From MA-ANB-1 sp965216445 (lineage in GTDB: Bacteria; Actinomycetota; Acidimicrobiia; Spongiisociales; ZC4RG35), in assembly GCA_965216445.1 (NCBI GenBank), contig OZ244166.1:992001-1056000 (forward strand): a stretch of 64,000 nt of DNA, given 5' to 3'. Both the position numbers and the translations under genes were made by a program. Each line of letters starts with the position of its first letter. The stretch's first letter is position 1. Below are positions 34,402-43,268 of this stretch, one piece after another. The notes under the pieces are model-generated. The model made no database searches and was not told where the DNA came from. It was given only the letters and a program-made list of their open reading frames with translations.

Positions 34402-37400
34402 CCTTGGCTGTCCTGGGTTTGGCTCAAATAAGCGGTTCCGGCCTCGCAGAATTGTACGAAATCACAGGTGCCGCAGCGGAGTGAAGGCGTTGCCGGGAAG
34501 GATTCAGACTCGATTCCCTCACGGAGTTCGGCGAGGTGCGCCCTTGCTGAATCGAGCCAATCGGCATCGACCTCATGGGTTTCCTCCTCAAGAGAACCTC
34601 CGAGGTAGGCAAAGGTGACTGCAAGTGACTTGACGGGGCCGATGCCGAAGTCCACCTCGTGGCAAGCCACTGCGTAGCACTCGAGCTGCACGACCAAAGC
34701 TTCATCGTTTCGCTTCGTACCACTCTTGAAGTCCACTACCTCCCAGGAACCTTGGTCTTCATAGATGGCATCTATTCGCCCTCGCAGTTGAAATTGCTGC
34801 GAAAGGGCCAAGGTGAATGGAGCTTCGACTCTGGCGGCTGGGTTCTTGGCAAAACGCGAATCCATGAAATTCTTGTAGGCACCGTGGCCCGCTTCGTTGT
34901 CGGGGACGTCGTAGACCTCCTCGGCTACCGGTTCGAATGGAATGTGTCCCTTCTGGAACATCTCGATCCTGCGATGAACCTCAGTTCCCCTCACGGCCGC
35001 CGGGTTGCGCCGGCGGGGGAGGCGATCGACCTCAGACCAGAAGAACTGCTTCGGACAGCCCGCGTACGTAACCAATCCGGTGACTGAAACCGATCTTTCT
35101 GTGTCCGTCGATTGCGTGTCGTCATCTCCGGGAAGAGCGAACAGCCTTTCGGTCCACATGTCGACGCCTTTCCGATGGGCTTCCACGAACCCACGCTCAT
35201 TGGCGAGATCGTTCACAACCTCTTTCTCCTCAATCGTCTCGCTGAGCGCTTCAGCCCATCCGCCAGAAAAGATGGGATCCGGGGCGGAGCGAGAAGCATA
35301 CGACCCGATCGCATTGGGCCGCTCGGGCAATTCAGCTGCGCCTGTACTCGTCGAGTTGGGGTGAGAATGAACCAACGTGAACAGAGGTGAGGGCTCTTTG
35401 GGTTCTTTGTTGGTTTCGGGGTGCCCGTACCAGTAGGCGCCTGACACCATTAGATGCTGGCGTGCTCTGGTGGCAGCCACGTATGCGACCCGCCACTCCT
35501 GCTCGAGGTTGGCGGCCTGGAAGTATCTTCTTCTCTCTTTGGGATCCGAGGGGAGGTCGCCGTATCTGTTATCGATTCGGAATTGGATTGGGAGTATGTC
35601 GGGATGTCGGTCCGGGTCGGGGTGAAGTGAGCTCTTGCCGGGGAAATTGCCAGCCGTGACAGCCGGAACTGCAACCACATCCCATTCCAAGCCCTTTGCT
35701 CGATGCACTGTGACTAGGGATACGGCGTCTTCGCCGCTGAGCCGAGCGGCATCGAGTTCCTCAGCGGGTTCTTCCTCCATGGCCGTCAGATAGTCGAGGA
35801 AGGCAGCCAGCGATGACTTCCCCCGAATTGGACTCCAGTCCTCGGCGAGATCGAGGAAGCGGTAGACGTTGAGGCGTGCGGTCAGCCGGGGAGTCGGTGG
35901 CAATGACTCGATGTCCGACCATGATCGGGTTTGGTCGAGGATCAGCCTGGCAATCTCAACCAACGATGACCCCTGCATCTCGGTGAGAAGCTGGCGATAG
36001 AGACCGATGAAGTGCCCGTACCTGCTCCTTGCACTATCCGATAGTCCTGGGATGTCATCCAGCTCTTCGATTGCCTCGATGAGGGTCATCGCAACTTCAT
36101 CTTCACGATGAGGATCGCTCTTCGAGGCAACCCACCTCGACACGGGCGCTATGTCGGCAAGGCCAAGCCGGTACCGGCTTCCCGTGAGAATCTGGAGGGC
36201 ACCACTTGAGCTCCCCGGTCGATCCAGAACTGTCATCCATGCCCTCAGCTCAGATACCTCCGGAACCGAAAGAAGACCTCCGAGGTTCGCCACCTCGAAT
36301 GGGATGTCGTGCCTGGCAAGCGCTTCTACAACGATCGGAAAGTCCTTGTTCTTGCGGAAAAGAACGGCCATGTTCGACCAGGAGGTGCCAGAGTCGTGCA
36401 GGATTTCGAACCGGCGTGCAATCCACTCCGCTTCAGCGAGCGAATCTCCGGCCCAATGGGTTTCAATTGTTCCGCCATCGTCTGTCGAACTGGTGAGGTT
36501 TGCCGCGTCCGGATTGGCCTGTCTCCGAATCTCGTTGGCGACATCGAGAATTCGTTGGCCAGATCGGTAGTTGTCTGTTAGTTCGACGGTCTGAGGTGTG
36601 GAACCATCTGGTCTGGAGAAGTGGAGGCCGAATTGGTTGAAGTTCTCAGCCGAGGCACCACGCCACTCGTAGATCGTTTGGTCGGGGTCTCCTACGGCGA
36701 TCACCGGGAAACGGTCACCGAAGATCGTGGTGAGGAGAATTCTCTGGGCAGGGTTGGTGTCCTGGTATTCGTCAAGGACCACAACGCGGTACCGAGACTG
36801 GACTGCCTCGGCGACGAGCGTGTTGGTTCTCACCAACTGTGTCGACATGGTGATCAGGTCCGAATAGTCGACGACACTCAACTCTCGTTTGTCTGCTTGG
36901 AACGCTTCGAGAGTCGTCAGCATCTCGTCGCGCTGGGGCCACGGGTCCTCTGACCCGTGGAGGGCTCCCGATACGTCGGTCGGCTGCAACAGATGGTCGC
37001 CTAGTCGGTCACCAAGCTGCTTAATGCGTTGGAGCCGGCCGGGCCAGGTGTTGTCGATCGTCTCGTAGTCGGTGTTGTTGAAGGTCTCGCTGAGCAACTG
37101 GCGAGCGAACGTTGGTGTGATTACGTCCGGTCGCCTATCGAGTCCGGCAAACAGGCCGAATTCGCTCAGAATCTGCCCCGCAAACCCGTGATACGTGTGG
37201 ACCTCAACCTCACTACCGGGGTCGATTTCGCCTCCCAAGTAAGTCCGGACTCGATCCGCAAGTTCCGAAGCTGCCTTGTTGGTAAACGTGATTCCGAGTA
37301 TTTGCTCAGGATGGATGTCATGGTCCCTCACCAGTCCCGCAATGACCATGGCAACGGTTGTGGTCTTGCCGGTTCCGGCCCCTGCGGCCACGCGAATCGT

Positions 37401-37460
37401 GTCGACGCCCAAGTCGAGGATTTCTCGCTGACGTTCTGTCGGTTTGACCTTCCGTGTCAT
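34398..37460 (-). CDS. adnB: UvrD-like helicase / RecB-like nuclease, AdnB-type
   Basis: A ~1020-residue DNA repair motor-nuclease. The N-terminal two thirds are a superfamily 1 helicase: VAAGAGTGKTTTVAMVI (Walker A), VVLDEYQDTNPAQ (Walker B), GDPDQTIYEWRGA and VTVHRAKGLEWDVV. The C-terminal third is a PD-(D/E)XK nuclease with GTEVHRRIE, GRIDAI and VVDFKSGTK, and a Cys cluster (CGTCDFVQFC) likely holding Fe-S. The start at 37460 (ATGA overlap with the upstream gene) was preferred to one 57 bases earlier. With its partner it should resect DNA double-strand breaks, the actinobacterial counterpart of RecBCD/AddAB. Confidence 0.85.
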   Translation of the reverse strand: MTRKVKPTERQREILDLGVDTIRVAAGAGTGKTTTVAMVIAGLVRDHDIHPEQILGITFTNKAASELADRVRTYLGGEIDPGSEVEVHTYHGFAGQILSEFGLFAGLDRRPDVITPTFARQLLSETFNNTDYETIDNTWPGRLQRIKQLGDRLGDHLLQPTDVSGALHGSEDPWPQRDEMLTTLEAFQADKRELSVVDYSDLITMSTQLVRTNTLVAEAVQSRYRVVVLDEYQDTNPAQRILLTTIFGDRFPVIAVGDPDQTIYEWRGASAENFNQFGLHFSRPDGSTPQTVELTDNYRSGQRILDVANEIRRQANPDAANLTSSTDDGGTIETHWAGDSLAEAEWIARRFEILHDSGTSWSNMAVLFRKNKDFPIVVEALARHDIPFEVANLGGLLSVPEVSELRAWMTVLDRPGSSSGALQILTGSRYRLGLADIAPVSRWVASKSDPHREDEVAMTLIEAIEELDDIPGLSDSARSRYGHFIGLYRQLLTEMQGSSLVEIARLILDQTRSWSDIESLPPTPRLTARLNVYRFLDLAEDWSPIRGKSSLAAFLDYLTAMEEEPAEELDAARLSGEDAVSLVTVHRAKGLEWDVVAVPAVTAGNFPGKSSLHPDPDRHPDILPIQFRIDNRYGDLPSDPKERRRYFQAANLEQEWRVAYVAATRARQHLMVSGAYWYGHPETNKEPKEPSPLFTLVHSHPNSTSTGAAELPERPNAIGSYASRSAPDPIFSGGWAEALSETIEEKEVVNDLANERGFVEAHRKGVDMWTERLFALPGDDDTQSTDTERSVSVTGLVTYAGCPKQFFWSEVDRLPRRRNPAAVRGTEVHRRIEMFQKGHIPFEPVAEEVYDVPDNEAGHGAYKNFMDSRFAKNPAARVEAPFTLALSQQFQLRGRIDAIYEDQGSWEVVDFKSGTKRNDEALVVQLECYAVACHEVDFGIGPVKSLAVTFAYLGGSLEEETHEVDADWLDSARAHLAELREGIESESFPATPSLRCGTCDFVQFCEAGTAYLSQTQDSQG

Positions 37461-40414
37461 GGTAAGAACGCCCCTCGGCCTTCCGGCCATGCCGGACAAG
37501 AAGTCTTGAACTCGCATCGGTCGCAGGCGGTTGACACCTTGGGCTCCCAGTCCTCCGAAGAAATAGCTCGGGTGATCGCAATCATCTCCTGCTCCACTTC
37601 GTCGAGGCGACCGACGTCCAGCTTCCGAATTGTGAGTCCTTTGCTGTCCTTCGCCGGAAACCAGAGCTCGGCCGAGATAACATTCGGACCTTCGAGGGCG
37701 TTGACAGCCATGGCATAGAAACCGAGTTGAATCGATGTCTCGGCCTCACCGACATTGGGTACCGTCGTCCCGGTCTTGTAGTCGACGATGTGATAGCCCA
37801 ACTCGTCTTGTTCTAGTCGGTCGATTATTCCGTACCAGGTGATTCCCTCGATCTCCAGGGAGACGGGCTTCTCCAGTGCGACAGCCGGTGCCGATGTCGT
37901 CGGCCATCGGTCGTAGAGACTTTGGACGATTCGCTCTGCCTTCCGCAGCCACGCCCGGTTGAGCGCGGGGGTTCCGAACTCTGCCGCGCTCCACGTGTTG
38001 TGCAGTGACTCGATAGTTTCCTCGGCTTCGGCGTGGACTGAATCGGTGCCGACTACGTTGCTCTCCGCAGCCTCGAGGGCAGCGTGGATGAGGTTTCCGG
38101 ACTGCATGTAAACGGAAGTCGTTTGACCCAATCGGAGCCGACGCTCAATGGCATACTTCCTCGGACACCTCGAGTAACCCTCAGCCTGACTCGGTGACAT
38201 CGTGATCGTTTCGCCGAGTATCGGTGAGTCGGGCCCGGGGGGCCGGACACCGGGAAAGTACCGAGGATCCCAAGCCGAAAGCGGTGAACTGGCCAGAACT
38301 GCAACTGCAGAGGTTCGTTCTGCTCCATCTTCGGTCGGGTTGGCAGCGGTCCTGCGCAGATGAATCTCAGCTTCGGCCAGAGATATCGGCTCGGTTTTCT
38401 CTTCACGTGGTTTCCCGATCTCGTCGAGACTGGTCTTGCCGGAAGCTGCGAGTAGAAATCGAGACGGTCTTTGTTCTCCTTGATCGACTCCGGCGTCGGT
38501 GGCGGTCCACACCACCCGCCGGCTGGCCCGCGTCATCGAGGTGTACGCCAAACGCATTTCCTCCTGGACCTGAAACCGGGATACCGCGGACGGATCGGTG
38601 GTTCTCTCCGGAGATAGCAACTCTGGCCGGAGCATTCTCCGGCTCCTGCGTAGGTCGGGAAACACTCCCTCGACCGCATTGGCGATGAACACATCTTTGA
38701 ATTGCAGTCCTTTTGCCTGATGGAGGGTTGTCAGCACGACGGCAGATTCATTTGCTCGGTAGGTGAGGAGTGGTGTCGCCTCGAACGATTCGTCTTCTGA
38801 CAGCTCAAAGAACTCGTGTAGGGACATGGAAGGATCACGCGAAGCTTGACTGTCCAAGACCTGAGCGAACGAAGTGAACGCCCTCCGCCATTCCTCTCGG
38901 TCGGGGTCGTGAACCATGGCGGCAAATGCAGCGACTGAGGTCCACAGGTCCCAGAACCCTTCTGACGCTGGTGTTCTCGTCGTCCAGCCCGGTTCGCTCA
39001 GTAGTGACCACAAATCCTTGAACTCGTCTGCCCCAAACAGTGCCGACTTCCACGTTCCGCTGACATTGCGAGCCGTCAACAGGCTCCGGTGCTGTCCCAA
39101 TGAGATTCCAAAAAGGGGGCCCAGGAGGATCCGCTTTGCCGCTCTGTCTGCGAGTGTGCCTGTCAGGTGATTTGATGCCTGATCCTTTCGGTCGGCGTCG
39201 TTGACGGCGAGCGTCACCAAATCAGCGACGGCCTGAATCGCAGGATGATCGATGAGCCTGCGGTCGGGGCGATCGTGGGAGATTCCCCGACGGCTCAAGG
39301 CTCGACTCATCTCATTTAGCATCTCTTGTTTCGATCGCACCAGAATCGCGACTTCTCCCGGCGCCGTTCCGTCGACGACGATTGACCGCTCGACCTGGTT
39401 GGCGATCCATTCTGCTTCGGCCGTCTCCTGATCGAAGATGTAGGTTTCGACGCGGCCAGGTGCGTTCGATGGCAGCACCCGACCTGCTGCGCCTGGTAGC
39501 TCTCCGCTGCTGACCACCCGCAGGGCCGCAGCCATGATTGGTTCCGGGACTCGGAAGGATTGTTCCAGCACAATCCGTTTCACATTGCTGTGAGCCTCTT
39601 CGAATTCCTTGATGTTTCGTAGTTCGGCTCCACGAAATGAATAAATCGATTGGTAGGGATCCCCGGTAACGGTGAGATTCTGGTGCGGGGCAGCAAGTAG
39701 CTCAGCCAGTTTCGCTTGGGCCGGCGATGTGTCCTGGAACTCGTCGACGAGGACGTAACGGTACTGACCAGCCAGACTCTGGCCGTCAGGTGATTCGAGG
39801 ATGGAGACGGCGGCAACCAGAAGAGTGCCGTAGTCGATTCTGTTGAGCTCATCGAGGTGTTGCAGATAGCGCTCGTAGAGCGGCGGAAGTCCCCGCCAGT
39901 CGGATCTGGTCTTGGAGCGCTGAAGCAGATCTGCCGGGCTCAATAGCCGTTCGGAGCATCGCATGAGAAAGTCGGCTACCTCTTCGGCGAAACCGTGACT
40001 ACCCAGGACAGTTCTGTAGTTGAGTGGCCAGTTTTCGTGAGGGTCAGAGGCTAAGAGCCGACCAACCAGAGCAACCTGCTCAGGCGTGGTCAGGGGTGTT
40101 GGAGCCTGGCCTTCAGAATTGACATCCAACAGTCGGAGTGCCAGGGAGTGGAACGTTGTCGTTTCGATGGGGACGGTCGAGCCCCCCAGTATCGACTCAA
40201 CCCTTGAGCCGAGTTTGCGGGCGGCCCTGCGGGAAAACGTGAGGACCAGGATTTCGTCCCTGGCGGCCAAGCCAGACTCGACAATGTGCTTGACCCGACG
40301 TACCAACAACTCCGTTTTGCCGGTTCCGGGTCCGGCGACAACTAATTGGTAGCCGTCGGTGTCTTCGACCACAGAGTCCCATTGCTCGGCATTGATTCGG
40401 AGCTCGGCGGTCAT
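37457..40414 (-). CDS. adnA: UvrD-like helicase / RecB-like nuclease, AdnA-type
   Basis: A 985-residue partner of the next gene. Helicase motifs: VVAGPGTGKTELLVRRV, VLVDEFQDTSPAQ, GDPYQSIYSFRGA and TTLHQAKGLQFKDVF. Nuclease motifs lie in the last ~200 residues: GNLIHAALEAAE, YGIIDRLE and HIVDYKTG. The closing Cys cluster is ACDRCEFKTSC, with a further Cys at YSRCPRKY, as in Fe-S-bound AddB/AdnA nucleases. Both proteins keep an intact Walker A. In mycobacteria AdnA and AdnB form a heterodimer, with adnA first as here. A short open frame of 53 codons precedes it by 15 bases. Confidence 0.83.
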   Translation of the reverse strand: MTAELRINAEQWDSVVEDTDGYQLVVAGPGTGKTELLVRRVKHIVESGLAARDEILVLTFSRRAARKLGSRVESILGGSTVPIETTTFHSLALRLLDVNSEGQAPTPLTTPEQVALVGRLLASDPHENWPLNYRTVLGSHGFAEEVADFLMRCSERLLSPADLLQRSKTRSDWRGLPPLYERYLQHLDELNRIDYGTLLVAAVSILESPDGQSLAGQYRYVLVDEFQDTSPAQAKLAELLAAPHQNLTVTGDPYQSIYSFRGAELRNIKEFEEAHSNVKRIVLEQSFRVPEPIMAAALRVVSSGELPGAAGRVLPSNAPGRVETYIFDQETAEAEWIANQVERSIVVDGTAPGEVAILVRSKQEMLNEMSRALSRRGISHDRPDRRLIDHPAIQAVADLVTLAVNDADRKDQASNHLTGTLADRAAKRILLGPLFGISLGQHRSLLTARNVSGTWKSALFGADEFKDLWSLLSEPGWTTRTPASEGFWDLWTSVAAFAAMVHDPDREEWRRAFTSFAQVLDSQASRDPSMSLHEFFELSEDESFEATPLLTYRANESAVVLTTLHQAKGLQFKDVFIANAVEGVFPDLRRSRRMLRPELLSPERTTDPSAVSRFQVQEEMRLAYTSMTRASRRVVWTATDAGVDQGEQRPSRFLLAASGKTSLDEIGKPREEKTEPISLAEAEIHLRRTAANPTEDGAERTSAVAVLASSPLSAWDPRYFPGVRPPGPDSPILGETITMSPSQAEGYSRCPRKYAIERRLRLGQTTSVYMQSGNLIHAALEAAESNVVGTDSVHAEAEETIESLHNTWSAAEFGTPALNRAWLRKAERIVQSLYDRWPTTSAPAVALEKPVSLEIEGITWYGIIDRLEQDELGYHIVDYKTGTTVPNVGEAETSIQLGFYAMAVNALEGPNVISAELWFPAKDSKGLTIRKLDVGRLDEVEQEMIAITRAISSEDWEPKVSTACDRCEFKTSCPAWPEGRGAFLP

Positions 40415-40429
40415 CGGTGTGATCGTAGG

Positions 40430-40591
40430 TCAGGCGGCCTCTGGTAGGGGAACTTCTTCGCTGACCAGTTCTGCTTCGATTCCGAAAGCGGCAAGATACC
40501 CAACCGGGTCGGTGAAGCGGTCGTCGGCAAGGGTGTTGGATGTCTCCTGGACCCCTTGGTTTATTGGTTGTTCGGGTCTTATCAGTCTCAT
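40430..40591 (-). CDS. Possible small protein upstream of adnA
   Basis: A 53-codon frame starting ATG at 40591 and ending 15 bases before adnA. The sequence (MRLIRPEQPINQGVQETSNT ... VSEEVPLPEAA) is acidic and has no repeats or membrane segment. Position in front of adnA and plausible composition favour it being real; lack of a Shine-Dalgarno-like sequence weakens that. It may be a leader peptide or just a transcribed leader. No family is recognised. Confidence 0.4.
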   Translation of the reverse strand: MRLIRPEQPINQGVQETSNTLADDRFTDPVGYLAAFGIEAELVSEEVPLPEAA

Positions 40592-40599
40592 GGTTGAGA

Positions 40600-40611
40600 C
40601 AGTACGTACTG
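40600..40611. promoter_or_regulatory. Perfect 12-bp palindrome near the adnA leader
   Basis: CAGTACGTACTG is a perfect dyad located just upstream of the small frame before adnA and about 90 bases before the glutamate dehydrogenase start on the other strand. It may be an operator for either divergent unit. It does not match the GAAC-N4-GTTC actinobacterial SOS box. Confidence 0.35.
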
Positions 40612-40701
40612 CCTGTGACAGAAAATTCGGAACTTCTCCTTTGCGGTCGATTCGACGCAATTAGATTCACGGTGTAATCGATGCCAACGGAGGCACGGGC
40701 A

Positions 40702-41967
40702 ATGCCCAGTACACACGAATTCGACTCGCCGATGTACACCGAGGCGGTCAACCAATTCAGCAACGTCGCCAAGTTGATGGGACTAGACGAGAACATCGCC
40801 GACCGTTTGAAAGTCCCTCAGAAATCGACCGTTGTCGCCTTCCCGTTTCGTCACGACACCTACACAGAGGTCGAGACGATCTTTGGCTATCGAGTTCAGC
40901 ACCTCACAACGATGGGCCCGACCAAGGGTGGTATCCGGTTCGCTCCAGACGTCGACTTGGGTGAGGTTGCCGCATTGGCCATGTGGATGACATGGAAGTG
41001 TGCGATTGTGGGCGTCCCCTTCGGCGGTGCCAAAGGAGGAGTGCGGATCGACCCTATGGCTCTCTCCCGTGCAGAGTTGCAGAGGGTCACCCGTCGCTTC
41101 ACGATGGAAATAATCAATGTGATTGGTCCGGAGACAGACATCCCGGCCCCCGACCTGGGTACCAACGAACAGGTGATGGCATGGTTGATGGACACCTACT
41201 CCCAACATGTCGGTCATGCAGTTCCCGCTGTTGTCACCGGTAAGCCACCGGCATTGGGAGGGAGCGTGGCCCGTCGTGAAGCAACCGGACGCGGTTTGAT
41301 GTTCCTGCTTCCCCAGGCGGCAACGGCTCGCGACATCAATCCCGACGGTGTGACAACGGCGGTGCACGGGTTTGGCAACGTGGGGCGTTACGCAGCCGTA
41401 GCCGGTGAGCAGATGGGTGCCAAGGTCGTCGCCGTGTCAGATATCTCCGGCGCCGTGTACAACCCCGACGGCCTAGACGTGGCTGCTGCTGAGAAGTGGG
41501 TCGATGAAAACCGCTTCCTGGAGGGGTACCCGGACGCCGACTTCATCGATGGTGACAAGATTTTCGAACTTCCGGTTGACGTGCTTGTGCCGGCCGCGAT
41601 CCAAGGTGTGATCACCGACCAAAACGCAGACAAGATTCAGGCCAAGGTGATTATCGAAGGTGCTAACAACCCGACGACACTCGCCGGTGATGAAATCCTC
41701 AGGGACAACGAGGTCTTCATCGTCCCTGACATTCTCGCCAACGCAGGTGGCGTGACCGTCTCTTACTTCGAATGGGTTCAGGATGTGCAGAAGTACTTCT
41801 GGACGGAAAACGAGACGGTGGGAAGGCTTCGCGAGATCATGATCCGAGCATTCGACGAGGTCCATGCGATTGCAACCGGAGAGGGTGTCGACATGCGAAC
41901 AGCTGCCCTCATAAAAGGGATCCGTCGGGTAGCTGACGCGAAGCTGGTCCGAGGAGTGTTCCCCTAA
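40702..41967 (+). CDS. gdhA: Glutamate dehydrogenase
   Basis: A 421-residue Glu/Leu/Phe/Val dehydrogenase family enzyme, converting glutamate to 2-oxoglutarate and ammonia. The N-terminal domain has GPTKGGIRFAPDV, the catalytic Lys motif VPFGGAKGGVRIDP and GPETDIPAPDLGTNEQVMAW; the NAD domain has VHGFGNVGRYAA; IIEGANNPTT is the adenine-side motif. The start at 40702 was chosen because GGAGG (40689-40693) lies eight bases upstream; the ATG at 40681 would be ahead of that site. It is divergent from the adnA unit and convergent with the next gene (4-base gap). Confidence 0.92.
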   Translation: MPSTHEFDSPMYTEAVNQFSNVAKLMGLDENIADRLKVPQKSTVVAFPFRHDTYTEVETIFGYRVQHLTTMGPTKGGIRFAPDVDLGEVAALAMWMTWKCAIVGVPFGGAKGGVRIDPMALSRAELQRVTRRFTMEIINVIGPETDIPAPDLGTNEQVMAWLMDTYSQHVGHAVPAVVTGKPPALGGSVARREATGRGLMFLLPQAATARDINPDGVTTAVHGFGNVGRYAAVAGEQMGAKVVAVSDISGAVYNPDGLDVAAAEKWVDENRFLEGYPDADFIDGDKIFELPVDVLVPAAIQGVITDQNADKIQAKVIIEGANNPTTLAGDEILRDNEVFIVPDILANAGGVTVSYFEWVQDVQKYFWTENETVGRLREIMIRAFDEVHAIATGEGVDMRTAALIKGIRRVADAKLVRGVFP

Positions 41968-41971
41968 ACCA

Positions 41972-42835
41972 TCACATCAATGCCGCCTCGCCTTCGCTCG
42001 GGTCGGCAAATGCAGGACAGATGCCCTGAAACGAGCACCAGTCGCATAGCCTTCCTGGTTTTGGCGGGTAGCTCTCGCTGACGATGGCTCTATTGATCGT
42101 CTTCCAAAGAGCCCGGAGTTGACCGTCCATGGCATCGAGCTGTTGGTCCTCGATTTCAAGGCGATACAACGTCGGCCCATTGAGATACAGAAGTCGCAGC
42201 TCCTTCGGTGTCTCCCCGGTGCGCCGTCGTATCAGAAGGGCGTAGATCTTGAGCGCAAAGAATGCAGGGAAAGCAAACCGCTCCGGGGGTGCCTTTCCTG
42301 TCTTGTAGTCGGTGATGATCAGTCTGCCGTCCACGTCTCTGTCGATACGGTCGAGGATTCCGCGGATGACGATCCCGTCCAGGTCTTCGGTCATGTCCAT
42401 CTCGCGGTCGAAGGGGTCGATTGTTGTCGGGTCTTCGATGGAGAAGTAGTTGGCGAGCAACTCCATGGATTCGACACCCCATGCCGTTTCATCCTCAGCG
42501 GTCGCAAAGAGGTCTTGGTATTCCGCCTCGCCCCGGACCTCTGACCAGGCTTCCCTGAAGAGATCGAACAGAGTCGGCGGATCCCTTCGGTCAGCAGGTA
42601 GGTCGTACAACCGTTCCAACGCGAGGTGGGCAGTCGTACCTCGAGCCTGATAGATCGTCGTCGGCTCCGGGAGTCGATCGATGGCCCGGAACTTGAAGAG
42701 CTGCGGGCAGGTCTTGAAATCGCTGGCACGGCTCGGCGAGAGGGTTTCGAGCGCGGTCTTGGGCTCTTCGGGGGATGTCCCCGGGGTTTCGGGAAGAGTC
42801 TTGTCGGCAACCTGAGCGGTCATGAATCCGATCAT
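41972..42835 (-). CDS. RecB-like PD-(D/E)XK nuclease with Fe-S Cys
   Basis: A ~287-residue stand-alone nuclease, not fused to a helicase. LSPSRASDFKTCPQLFKF opens the fold, then GTTAHLALERL (conserved His), IRGILDRIDRD, and IITDYKTGKAPP (the D...DxK active site). The three later Cys, in RLCDWCSFQGIC, with the Cys in FKTC make a four-Cys set typical of Fe-S-stabilised RecB/AddB/Cas4-like nucleases. It is close to, but not in, the adnAB operon, with glutamate dehydrogenase in between. Its start is either 42835 or 42823. The long region upstream carries RNA-like structure on the other strand. Confidence 0.82.
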   Translation of the reverse strand: MIGFMTAQVADKTLPETPGTSPEEPKTALETLSPSRASDFKTCPQLFKFRAIDRLPEPTTIYQARGTTAHLALERLYDLPADRRDPPTLFDLFREAWSEVRGEAEYQDLFATAEDETAWGVESMELLANYFSIEDPTTIDPFDREMDMTEDLDGIVIRGILDRIDRDVDGRLIITDYKTGKAPPERFAFPAFFALKIYALLIRRRTGETPKELRLLYLNGPTLYRLEIEDQQLDAMDGQLRALWKTINRAIVSESYPPKPGRLCDWCSFQGICPAFADPSEGEAALM

Positions 42836-42875
42836 AGGTTTGGGATGTGACAGATTTGATCCTTACCGACCTGAA

Positions 42876-42884
42876 TCGCGAAAA
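42876..42884 (+). promoter_or_regulatory. TCGCGAAAA element upstream of P1
   Basis: TCGCGAAAA begins exactly 26 bases before the first base of the TTGACG box at 42902. The same nine bases lie exactly 26 bases before the -35 box of the second promoter (43208 versus 43234). The shared sequence and identical spacing suggest a common activator site or upstream element. Confidence 0.55.
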
Positions 42885-42901
42885 GAATTCCGTATCGGCT
42901 C

Positions 42902-42930
42902 TTGACGGTATTTCTGGTCTGCAATAACTT
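42902..42930 (+). promoter_or_regulatory. Promoter-like sequence P1
   Basis: TTGACG (42902-42907), 17 bases, then TAACTT (42925-42930), a good match to a housekeeping sigma promoter. It points into the first hairpin cluster; a transcript would start near 42937. No protein gene on this strand follows before 45047. Confidence 0.55.
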
Positions 42931-42936
42931 CCGAAA

Positions 42937-43110
42937 TACCGGGCTGAGGGGAACCTCGGACCGGGGAAGGAGGGGCTTCGGTCCCTTTGGATAGGACGAC
43001 TTAGGTCGTCCGATGCCACCGACCGGGGGCCCGCTTTCCTGGTCGTGTGGTTTGGGAACCCCGAGAGGGCAGAGACTCCGGTTGAAGCTCCCTCGGGGTT
43101 TCTCGCGCCC
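42937..43110 (+). ncRNA. Candidate structured RNA 1
   Basis: About 175 bases with no credible protein frame but four clear hairpins: AGGGGC-UUCG-GUCCCU (42971-42986), GGACGAC-UUAG-GUCGUCC (42994-43011), an outer pair CCAC/GUGG with GACC/GGUC (about 43017-43050), and the 44-base hairpin at 43057-43100. It follows promoter P1. Ends are guesses: the start from the promoter, the end shortly after the last hairpin and the TCTCGCG sequence that also follows the matching hairpin of RNA 2. Function is unknown. Confidence 0.5.
43057..43100 (+). repeat. Terminal hairpin, copy A
   Basis: AACCCCGAG (43057-43065) pairs with CTCGGGGTT (43092-43100); after an A-C mismatch the stem continues GGGC/GCTC-like and closes with GAC-UCCG-GUU. 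Copy B at 43646-43687 has the same layout, with its stem base pairs changed together (CCCC/GGGG here, TCCC/GGGA there) and the same UNCG-type loop. Both are followed by TCTCGCG. Confidence 0.75.
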
Positions 43111-43186
43111 CAGACGTTGTCGAATAGACACCTAATCAGTCGAGCGGCGGGCCGCAATTGACTACCGAATCTCCCGATCTGCTGCC

Positions 43187-43222
43187 TCGCGAAAATCAAT
43201 CTGCCGGTCGCGAAAATCAATC
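43187..43222 (+). repeat. Two 15-bp direct repeats upstream of P2
   Basis: TCGCGAAAATCAATC occurs at 43187-43201 and again at 43208-43222, a period of 21 bases or two helix turns, so both would lie on the same face of the DNA. The second copy begins 26 bases before the P2 -35 box. This is the usual arrangement of a cooperative activator or repressor site. Confidence 0.75.
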
Positions 43223-43233
43223 AGCGTTTCAAC

Positions 43234-43262
43234 TTGTCAACCGTCTCAACCTGATCTACTTT
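43234..43262 (+). promoter_or_regulatory. Promoter-like sequence P2
   Basis: TTGTCA (43234-43239), 17 bases, then TACTTT (43257-43262). It lies just after the two TCGCGAAAATCAATC repeats and points into the long hairpin array; a transcript would start near 43269. Confidence 0.55.
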
Positions 43263-43268
43263 TCCCTT

